This document shows positions 1 to 6,114 of a DNA stretch of 12,500 nucleotides, piece by piece. The translations under genes were made by a program, and so were the position numbers. Origin of the DNA: Acetoanaerobium sticklandii. Its GTDB lineage: Bacteria > Bacillota > Clostridia > Peptostreptococcales > Filifactoraceae. The stretch is from positions 1 to 12,500 of the forward strand of contig NC_014614.1 of assembly GCF_000196455.1 (NCBI RefSeq), read 5' to 3'. Every line of letters begins with the position of its first letter. Positions within the stretch are counted from its first letter, which is position 1. The notes under the pieces are model-generated. The model saw only the letters and a list, made by a program, of their open reading frames with translations, had not been told where the DNA came from and ran no database searches.

Positions 1-1
1 T

Positions 2-93
2 TTATCCACTGAGATTTTTTGTTATACAATTATTAATAAGATTATTTTCCACAGCAGATTTTATATTATAATTAAATTGCTAGCTGTGGATTA
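2..93. other. DnaA-box cluster upstream of dnaA (origin, upstream part)
   Basis: Four matches to the DnaA box TTATCCACA are visible: TTATCCACT at 2-10 (one mismatch), TTATACAAT at 22-30 (weak, three mismatches), TTTTCCACA at 45-53 (one mismatch) and, on the minus strand, TAATCCACA at 85-93 (one mismatch). Clusters on both sides of dnaA are typical of the bipartite origins of Bacillus and clostridia. The cluster probably continues to the left of the window, so its full extent is unknown. It can serve both as a DnaA-binding platform and as an operator for dnaA autoregulation. Confidence 0.75.
45..72 (+). promoter_or_regulatory. Candidate dnaA promoter
   Basis: A perfect -10 hexamer TATAAT lies at 67-72. 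Sixteen bases upstream is a poor -35, TTTTCC at 45-50, which is itself inside a DnaA box. The predicted start near 79 would give a leader of about 45 bases before the dnaA ATG. The -10 is convincing and the -35 is not, so another promoter may lie left of the window. Confidence 0.4.
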
Positions 94-123
94 ATTTGTT
101 GATTACTTTGGAGGAACTTTTTT

Positions 124-1446
124 ATGGATGCTGCTTCTTTATGGGAAAAGATTTTAAATGTATACAAGACTCATATAACAAAACAATTCTATGAGTCATT
201 TTTTTCAAGTATTGAGCCTGTAACTGTCAGAAAAAACAAGCTTATTCTTTTAGCACCTAATTACTTTATTAAAGAAGTAATTGAAAACAATCATCTCAAC
301 AACCTACATAATATAGCGAAAGATATAAGCTCTACTTCATATGAAATTCAAATCATATTGGATTTAGAAGAAATTACAGATATGTATTCAGATTCTGACT
401 CTGATAATGGCAAAGACATTCGCTCTTACAGTCTTAATCCAAAATATACATTTGATACCTTTGTTATAGGAAACAGCAATAGATTCGCTCATGCTGCCTG
501 CGTTGCAGTAGCTGAATCTCCCGCTAAAGCCTACAATCCTCTCTTTATATATGGAGGAGTAGGACTAGGTAAAACTCACCTTATGCATGCTATAGGGCAT
601 TATATAGTGAGTAATAATAAGAATTCAAAAATTCTTTATTTATCATCTGAGACCTTTACTAATGAGCTAATAAACTCTATTAAGGACGATAAAAATGAAG
701 CCTTTAGAAATAAATATAGAAATGTAGATGTTATTTTAGTAGATGATATCCAGTTCATAGCTGGTAAAGAGCGTACTCAGGAGGAATTTTTCCATACATT
801 TAATGCTCTTCATGATGCAAATAAGCAAATTATAATTTCAAGTGATAGAACTCCAAAAGAGATTCCTACTCTTGAGGATAGGCTTAGATCTAGATTTGAG
901 ATGGGTCTTATCGCTGATATTCAGCCACCTGATTTTGAAACTAGAATAGCTATACTTAGAAAAAAAGCCCAAGTTGAAAATAGAGATATTCCTAATGAGG
1001 TAATGGTTCATATAGCTAAAAATATAAAATCAAACATAAGAGAATTAGAAGGAGCACTTGTTAGAGTAATAGCATATTCTGATCTTACTAAGGAAGAAAT
1101 AACCTATGAGCTTGCTTGTGAAGCACTTAAGGATATTTTTCAATCCTCAGCAAATAATGAGCTTAATTCCTCAGCTATTAAAGAAAAGGTAGCTCAGATA
1201 TTTTCTGTGAAAATGGAAGACTTCCAGTCTAAGAAAAGAACCAGAGCCATTGCATATCCTAGACAGATAGCTATGTACCTGTGTAGAGAGCTCACTGATA
1301 TGTCTCTTCCTAAAATAGGAGAAGAATTTGGTGGAAGAGATCATACAACAGTAATTCACGCATGTGACAAGGTAGCTTCAGATATAGAAAAAGATGAAGA
1401 TATAAAAAATAAAATCAATAGAATAATAACTGACCTGAAAAATTAG
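124..1446 (+). CDS. dnaA: Chromosomal replication initiator protein DnaA
   Basis: DnaA is the AAA+ ATPase that binds DnaA boxes and opens the origin. The 440-residue product has the four-domain layout and usual length. The N-terminal interaction domain covers about 1-80, then a short acidic linker rich in Asp/Ser (about 85-100). The AAA+ core has Walker A GGVGLGKT at 144-151, Walker B ILVDD at 204-208, a sensor-1 region ending in SSDR at 239-242, the arginine-finger segment LEDRLRSRF at 250-258, and sensor-2 NIRELEGA at 304-311. The C-terminal DNA-binding domain carries the signature GGRDHTTVIHA at 403-413. The ATG has GGAGG at 110-114 nine bases upstream. DnaA boxes flank the gene on both sides, as expected for a self-regulated initiator at oriC. 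The family assignment is certain. Confidence 0.99.
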   Translation: MDAASLWEKILNVYKTHITKQFYESFFSSIEPVTVRKNKLILLAPNYFIKEVIENNHLNNLHNIAKDISSTSYEIQIILDLEEITDMYSDSDSDNGKDIRSYSLNPKYTFDTFVIGNSNRFAHAACVAVAESPAKAYNPLFIYGGVGLGKTHLMHAIGHYIVSNNKNSKILYLSSETFTNELINSIKDDKNEAFRNKYRNVDVILVDDIQFIAGKERTQEEFFHTFNALHDANKQIIISSDRTPKEIPTLEDRLRSRFEMGLIADIQPPDFETRIAILRKKAQVENRDIPNEVMVHIAKNIKSNIRELEGALVRVIAYSDLTKEEITYELACEALKDIFQSSANNELNSSAIKEKVAQIFSVKMEDFQSKKRTRAIAYPRQIAMYLCRELTDMSLPKIGEEFGGRDHTTVIHACDKVASDIEKDEDIKNKINRIITDLKN

Positions 1447-1461
1447 TTCCAAAAAGCTGAT

Positions 1462-1495
1462 AAAGGAGTAATTTGTTTATTCAAGTTATTCCTTT
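1462..1495 (+). terminator. Weak hairpin just after dnaA, possible partial terminator
   Basis: AAAGGAGTAA at 1462-1471 can pair with TTATTCCTTT at 1486-1495 (ten pairs, one G-T), leaving a 14-base loop. The following sequence is T-rich but interrupted (CTTTATT), so termination would be weak. It sits between the dnaA stop and the DnaA boxes and could reduce dnaA transcription into the unwinding region. Confidence 0.35.
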
Positions 1496-1507
1496 CTTTA
1501 TTGAAAC

Positions 1508-1571
1508 TTATCCACAGGGTTATACATTTTTGTAGCTGCTTTTAATATTAAAGTGTATGTACTTATCCACA
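1508..1571 (+). other. oriC DnaA boxes between dnaA and dnaN
   Basis: Two perfect TTATCCACA boxes lie at 1508-1516 and 1563-1571, both on the + strand. A relaxed TTATACATT lies at 1520-1528. The second perfect box points toward the DnaA-trio and AT-rich DNA that begin 12 bases downstream. This is the arrangement of the basal unwinding system known from Bacillus subtilis oriC. Confidence 0.85.
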
Positions 1572-1573
1572 AA

Positions 1574-1602
1574 TTAACACTCCCTATTACTATTACTACT
1601 AT
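1574..1602 (+). promoter_or_regulatory. Candidate dnaN promoter overlapping the DnaA-trio
   Basis: TTAACA at 1574-1579 matches the -35 consensus at five of six bases. After a 17-base spacer, TACTAT at 1597-1602 matches the -10 at four of six. Transcription would start near 1609, about 35 bases before the dnaN GTG. The -10 is made of DnaA-trio sequence and the -35 lies two bases after a perfect DnaA box, so DnaA occupancy would probably affect it. Confidence 0.5.
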
Positions 1603-1631
1603 ATTTTTTGTAATTAATTATATATATTTAT
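1584..1631. other. DnaA-trio and DNA unwinding element of oriC
   Basis: Six in-register triplets CTA TTA CTA TTA CTA CTA fill 1584-1601. Read on the minus strand they are TAG/TAA, i.e. 3'-(G/A)AT-5', the DnaA-trio that DnaA filaments use to capture single-stranded DNA. The run is followed by almost pure A/T to about 1631. The position after a perfect DnaA box and before dnaN matches the Bacillus subtilis unwinding site. I infer that bidirectional replication begins here. Confidence 0.8.
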
Positions 1632-1643
1632 AGGAGGCAAATC

Positions 1644-2735
1644 GTGAAAATAACAGTGAATCAAAACGAACTGCAAAGTGCAATAAACATGACATTAAAA
1701 GGAGTGTCTAATAAAAATACCATAGAGATATTAAAAGGTATTTTGTTTGAAACCTATGAAGGAAAGCTTATGCTTACTTCTAACAATCTTGAAATAGGAG
1801 TTCAGACAGTTATAGATGCTGATATTCAAAGAGAAGGAAAGGTAGTAATCGATGCAAAGATTATTTCTGATATAGTAAGAAAACTTCCTTCATCAGATGT
1901 TTGTTTAGATGTAGACGAGACTCATATAGTAAAAATAAGCTCAACTTCTTTAGAATTTAATATCAAAGGCTTTAGTGGGGAGGATTTTCCTATTCCTGTT
2001 TCTATAGAAGAAAACTACTATAAAGAGATTTCAAGTGATATTTTTAAAGAAATGGTTAGAAAAACTTCATTTGCTGTATCTCTAGACGAAACTAAGCCTC
2101 TTCTTATGGGAGAGCTGATTGAATTTAAAAATAACAGTATTAATATGGTTGCTATAGATGGATTTAGACTAGCTATAAAATATATAAAAGACGATAATTT
2201 TGTAACTGATTCAAAAATCATAGTACCAGGCAAAACTCTTGTGGATATAAGTCGTATGATTCCACCTAGTGTGGATAAAATAAAGCTGGGCTTTGATGAA
2301 AAGCATGCATCTTTTATAATAGGGGAAACAATTCTAACTACGAGATTGCTTGAAGGCGAATTTATAAATTATTCCCAAATAATTCCAAAGGAATTCAGCA
2401 CTAAGCTTAAAATTCATACTAAAGATTTTCTTTATGCTCTAGATAGAGCTTGCCTAGTTGCTAAGAACAATCTTATAAAGATAGACATATCTGATGATAA
2501 TTTAAAGATTTCTTCAAAAAACGATGAAATTGGAAATTTGGAAGAAAATATATTTATTGAGCTTGAAGGTAGTAATCTAGAGATAGCTTTTAATGCTAAA
2601 TACTTTATGGATGCTTTAAAAACTATAGATGAAGAATATATAAGCTTGGAATTAAATACTAATGTAAGTCCGTGTATATTAAAGCCTTATGATGATGACA
2701 GCTATACCTATCTGCTTCTTCCTGTGAGAATCTAG
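1644..2735 (+). CDS. dnaN: DNA polymerase III beta subunit (sliding clamp)
   Basis: The product is the ring-shaped clamp that holds the replicative polymerase on DNA and also recruits repair and mismatch factors. Its 363 residues match the usual clamp length of about 365-380, built from three repeated clamp folds. The N-terminus MKITVNQNEL and the C-terminal LLLPVRI are characteristic. A middle-domain segment around MVAIDGFRLA matches the family. Translation starts at GTG 1644, six bases after AGGAGG at 1632-1637; no better ATG is present. The gene lies right after the unwinding element and has its own candidate promoter. A terminator follows, so it appears to be transcribed apart from yaaA-recF. 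Confidence 0.98.
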   Translation: MKITVNQNELQSAINMTLKGVSNKNTIEILKGILFETYEGKLMLTSNNLEIGVQTVIDADIQREGKVVIDAKIISDIVRKLPSSDVCLDVDETHIVKISSTSLEFNIKGFSGEDFPIPVSIEENYYKEISSDIFKEMVRKTSFAVSLDETKPLLMGELIEFKNNSINMVAIDGFRLAIKYIKDDNFVTDSKIIVPGKTLVDISRMIPPSVDKIKLGFDEKHASFIIGETILTTRLLEGEFINYSQIIPKEFSTKLKIHTKDFLYALDRACLVAKNNLIKIDISDDNLKISSKNDEIGNLEENIFIELEGSNLEIAFNAKYFMDALKTIDEEYISLELNTNVSPCILKPYDDDSYTYLLLPVRI

Positions 2736-2760
2736 TCCTAAAATTAGGCTAAAGCATATG

Positions 2761-2791
2761 AAAAATCCAGATTAATACCTGGATTTTTTTT
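2761..2791 (+). terminator. Intrinsic terminator after dnaN
   Basis: A perfect ten-base stem pairs AAAAATCCAG (2761-2770) with CTGGATTTTT (2779-2788) around an eight-base loop, and an eight-T run covers 2784-2791. It lies 25 bases past the dnaN stop and separates dnaN from the yaaA operon. Confidence 0.85.
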
Positions 2792-2804
2792 ATTGTTAAT
2801 ATAC

Positions 2805-2833
2805 TTATAAGATTACTATAGTTGTGTTATAAT
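2805..2833 (+). promoter_or_regulatory. Extended -10 promoter of the yaaA-recF-gyrB-gyrA operon
   Basis: TGTTATAAT at 2825-2833 is a perfect extended -10 (TG, one base, TATAAT). A weak -35, TTATAA at 2805-2810, stands 17 bases upstream, which is tolerable with an extended -10. Transcription would begin near 2840, about 24 bases before the yaaA ATG. It lies directly after the dnaN terminator. Confidence 0.7.
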
Positions 2834-2863
2834 ATTAAGATGGCTTTAAAAGGAGGAATTGTA

Positions 2864-3070
2864 ATGAAAGAGATTAAATTATACACTGAGTATATAAAGC
2901 TAGATCAATTTTTAAAGCTAGTTAATGAAGCTGCTAGTGGTGGAGAAGCTAAAGTAATGGTACTTGCCTCAGAAGTTAAATTAAACGGGGTAGTAGAAAT
3001 TCAGCGTGGAAAAAAAATTAGGCCTGGAGATATAGTTAGTGTAGAAAATAGAAGCTATAAAGTTATATAA
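2864..3070 (+). CDS. yaaA: S4-domain RNA-binding protein YaaA/RlbA family
   Basis: This 68-residue protein is essentially one S4 RNA-binding domain, with the core KLDQFLKLVNEA...VLASEVKLNGVVEIQRGKKIRPGDIVSV. Proteins of this family sit between dnaN and recF in most Firmicutes. RNA or ribosome binding is inferred from the S4 fold and the exact target is unknown to me. I chose ATG 2864 because AGGAGG at 2851-2856 is seven bases upstream. An in-frame TTG at 2822 would add 14 residues, but it lies inside the predicted promoter and has no ribosome site. The gene leads the operon, with recF 12 bases downstream. Confidence 0.9.
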   Translation: MKEIKLYTEYIKLDQFLKLVNEAASGGEAKVMVLASEVKLNGVVEIQRGKKIRPGDIVSVENRSYKVI

Positions 3071-3082
3071 AAGAGGTCAATT

Positions 3083-4168
3083 ATGCTTATTAACAACATC
3101 ACTTTATCTAATTTTAGAAATTATTCCAAAGCGGAAGCAAATTTTTCCGAAAATCTCAATCTTATAATAGGTAAAAATGGACAAGGAAAAACTAATTTGA
3201 TAGAAGCCATATATATGCTTTCTCTAGGAAGATCATTTAGAACTAACAAAGATAAAGAAATGATGATGTTCGATGCCCTAAATACCTACATAAGCTCTGA
3301 GATTACAGCTATGGGCAGAAATTATAAAATAGAGATTAAGCTAGGTAAGGATATAAAAAAAGCAGTTAAGATTAATTCTATTCCTATAGAAAAATTAACT
3401 GACCTGCTTGGAATAATTAATATAGTAATTTTTTCTCCTGAGGATTTAAAGCTTGTAAGAGAAGGACCAAAAGAAAGAAGAGGCTTTATGGATAGAGAAA
3501 TATCCCAGCTTCGTCCAAATTACTATTCACTTATTCATAAGTATCAGAAGATTTTGGTTCAAAGAAACAATCTTCTCAAAAATACCAAGATAGATGAAAA
3601 TTTGCTGGATGTATATGATGAGCAGCTAGCTATAGTATCTCAAAAGATAATGGCTTATAGGAAAGAATTTATAGATAATATTACGCCTATAGCAAGTGCA
3701 AATCATTATAGAATTTCCTCAGGTAAAGAAAAATTAAATATAAAGTATTTACCTAATATAACTGCAAGTAGTGAAATAGAATTTGACAGTTCATATATTT
3801 TCAATAAATTTAAAACAAGCAGAGCTGAAGATATCAGAAGAAGAACTACTACGTCAGGACCCCATAAGGATGATATAGGGATATATTTAGGCGATATGGA
3901 TCTTAGAAGCTTTGGTTCTCAAGGTCAAAAAAGAAGCGCTGCCATATCTTTAAAGCTTTCTGAGATTCAGCTGATTTTCGAAGAAAAAAATGAATATCCT
4001 GTGGTACTTCTCGATGATATATTTAGTGAACTTGATATATCACGTCAAAAAATGCTTATAGATAGCTTAAGTGAGATTCAAACTTTTGTAACTACAACTG
4101 AAGCTATTGATTTTAATAAAGAAGTAAAAACCTATCTCATTGAAAATGCGAAGGTAAGTTTGCTTTAG
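3083..4168 (+). CDS. recF: DNA replication and repair protein RecF
   Basis: RecF is an SMC/ABC-like ATPase that helps load RecA at single-strand gaps together with RecO and RecR. The 361 residues match the family length. Visible motifs are Walker A GKNGQGKT at 30-37, the ABC signature SFGSQGQKR at 276-284, and Walker B VVLLDDIFSELD at 307-318 with the D-loop. The N-terminal INNITLSNFRNY is typical. The ATG is preceded by a modest AGAGG at 3072-3076. Its stop codon overlaps the gyrB ribosome site, which indicates coupled expression. The remB/DUF370 gene found between recF and gyrB in some Firmicutes is not here. Confidence 0.98.
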   Translation: MLINNITLSNFRNYSKAEANFSENLNLIIGKNGQGKTNLIEAIYMLSLGRSFRTNKDKEMMMFDALNTYISSEITAMGRNYKIEIKLGKDIKKAVKINSIPIEKLTDLLGIINIVIFSPEDLKLVREGPKERRGFMDREISQLRPNYYSLIHKYQKILVQRNNLLKNTKIDENLLDVYDEQLAIVSQKIMAYRKEFIDNITPIASANHYRISSGKEKLNIKYLPNITASSEIEFDSSYIFNKFKTSRAEDIRRRTTTSGPHKDDIGIYLGDMDLRSFGSQGQKRSAAISLKLSEIQLIFEEKNEYPVVLLDDIFSELDISRQKMLIDSLSEIQTFVTTTEAIDFNKEVKTYLIENAKVSLL

Positions 4169-4177
4169 GAGGTTAGT

Positions 4178-6103
4178 ATGGAAACAAATGAAAACAAAGT
4201 AAATCACGCCTATGGTGCCGAGCAGATACAGGTACTTGAAGGTCTGGATCCTGTAAGAAAGAGACCTGGTATGTACATAGGCTCGACTGGTTCAAGAGGG
4301 CTACATCACTTGGTTTATGAAGTAGTAGACAATGCTATTGATGAGGCTCTTGCAGGTCACTGTGACAAGATATACGTATCTATTGACCCTGATAATGGTA
4401 TTACAGTTAAGGATAACGGAAGAGGTATACCAGTAGAAATCCATCCTAAGACTGGAAAAAGTACGGTAGAAACTGTACTTACAGTACTTCATGCTGGAGG
4501 AAAATTCGGTGCTGGAGGCTATAAGGTATCAGGAGGACTTCACGGAGTTGGGGTATCTGTTGTAAATGCTCTATCTAAAGAGCTTATTGTAGAAGTAAAA
4601 ATAAATGGAAAAATATACAGACAAGAATTTGCTTATGGAGTTCCTCAGACAGAGCTTGAGATAGTAGGAGAGACTACTGAAAGAGGTACCTGTGTTAGAT
4701 TCATGCCTGATGATGCAGTATTTGAAGAGACTCAATATAAATACGACACCTTAGAGCATAGACTTCGTGAGCTTGCATTTTTAAATAAAGGCATCCATAT
4801 AACATTGGAAGATAAAAGAGAAGACCTTCAAAAAGTGAAGGAATTTCATTATACAGGTGGATTAGTTGAGTTTGTAAGATATATAAATAAAAATAAGTCA
4901 CCTATTCACGATGATGTAATTTATTTTGAAAAAAAGCAAGGCGATTATACTGTTGAAATTGCAATGCAGTACACTGATGCATATGTAGAGAATGTATATT
5001 CTTTTGCTAATAATATAAATACTCATGAAGGTGGTATGCACCTTACAGGCTTTAAGACTGCTCTTACTCGTGTAATTAATGACTATGCAAAAAAGAGCAA
5101 TTTCTTAAAATCTAAAGAAGATAACCTTATGGGTGAGGATATAAGAGAAGGCCTTACTGCTGTAGTTTCAATCAAACTACCTGATCCTCAATATGAAGGA
5201 CAGACTAAGACAAAGCTTGGTAATCCTCAAGCTAGATCTGCAGTAGAGACTATTTCAGGAGATAATATTACGATATTTTTGGATGAAAATCCAGCTAGTG
5301 CTCGTATTATCGTAGACAAAGCTCTTCGTGCTCAAAGAGCAAGGGAAGCAGCTAAAAAAGCTAGAGAGCTTACTAGAAGAAAAAGTGTGCTAGAAAGTAC
5401 ATCTCTTCCTGGAAAGCTAGCTGACTGTGCAGAAAAAGACCCTGTAAAATCTGAGATATATCTAGTAGAGGGAGACTCTGCGGGAGGCTCTGCAAAGCAG
5501 GGAAGAGACAGAAAAACTCAAGCTATACTTCCTCTTAGAGGTAAGATACTAAATGTTGAGAAATCAAGATTAGATAGAATCCTTAGCTCAGATGAAATAC
5601 GTAACATGATTACAGCTTTTGGCTGTGGTATAAGCAATGAGTTTGATGAAGAGAAGCTTAGATATCACAAAATAGTTATAATGACGGATGCCGACGTAGA
5701 TGGTGCTCACATTAGAACTCTTATTCTTACTTTCTTCTTCAGATATATGAGACCTCTTATAGAAAAAGGCTATGTATATATAGCTCAACCACCTTTGTTT
5801 AGAATAAAAAAAGGAAGAAGAGAAGAATATGTATATAGTGACAAGGAATTAAATGAAAGACTTGAGGAAATTGGAAGAAGTAATCAAGTAGAGCTTCAAA
5901 GATACAAAGGTCTTGGAGAGATGAACGCGGAGCAGCTTTGGGATACTACTATGAATCCTGCTACACGAACTCTTCTTAGAGTTACTATAGAGGATGCATC
6001 TATGGCAGATGATATATTTAGCATGCTTATGGGAGATAAAGTTGAGCCTAGAAGAAACTTTATCCAAGAAAATGCTAAATATGTTAAGAATCTAGATGTA
6101 TAG
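4178..6103 (+). CDS. gyrB: DNA gyrase subunit B
   Basis: GyrB is the ATPase half of the A2B2 gyrase that introduces negative supercoils. The 641-residue length is the short Gram-positive form. In the GHKL ATPase domain, E48 (general base), N52 and D79 are present, with the ATP lid GGLHGVGVSVVNALS at about 119-133. The TOPRIM domain has EGDSAGGSA beginning at E431, the PLRGKILNVEK segment, and DADVDG at 504-509, giving E431, D504 and D506 as the metal ligands. The C-terminal QRYKGLGEMN segment is also present. AGGAGG at 4167-4172 overlaps the recF TAG and precedes the ATG by five bases. gyrA follows after 11 bases with the same stop/ribosome-site overlap. Confidence 0.99.
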   Translation: METNENKVNHAYGAEQIQVLEGLDPVRKRPGMYIGSTGSRGLHHLVYEVVDNAIDEALAGHCDKIYVSIDPDNGITVKDNGRGIPVEIHPKTGKSTVETVLTVLHAGGKFGAGGYKVSGGLHGVGVSVVNALSKELIVEVKINGKIYRQEFAYGVPQTELEIVGETTERGTCVRFMPDDAVFEETQYKYDTLEHRLRELAFLNKGIHITLEDKREDLQKVKEFHYTGGLVEFVRYINKNKSPIHDDVIYFEKKQGDYTVEIAMQYTDAYVENVYSFANNINTHEGGMHLTGFKTALTRVINDYAKKSNFLKSKEDNLMGEDIREGLTAVVSIKLPDPQYEGQTKTKLGNPQARSAVETISGDNITIFLDENPASARIIVDKALRAQRAREAAKKARELTRRKSVLESTSLPGKLADCAEKDPVKSEIYLVEGDSAGGSAKQGRDRKTQAILPLRGKILNVEKSRLDRILSSDEIRNMITAFGCGISNEFDEEKLRYHKIVIMTDADVDGAHIRTLILTFFFRYMRPLIEKGYVYIAQPPLFRIKKGRREEYVYSDKELNERLEEIGRSNQVELQRYKGLGEMNAEQLWDTTMNPATRTLLRVTIEDASMADDIFSMLMGDKVEPRRNFIQENAKYVKNLDV

Positions 6104-6114
6104 GAGGATAGACG

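Noticed and set aside
2822..2863. Upstream in-frame TTG that would extend YaaA by 14 residues
   Set aside because: It lies inside the extended -10 promoter, has no ribosome site, and a strong AGGAGG stands seven bases before ATG 2864. The 68-residue form matches the family length.
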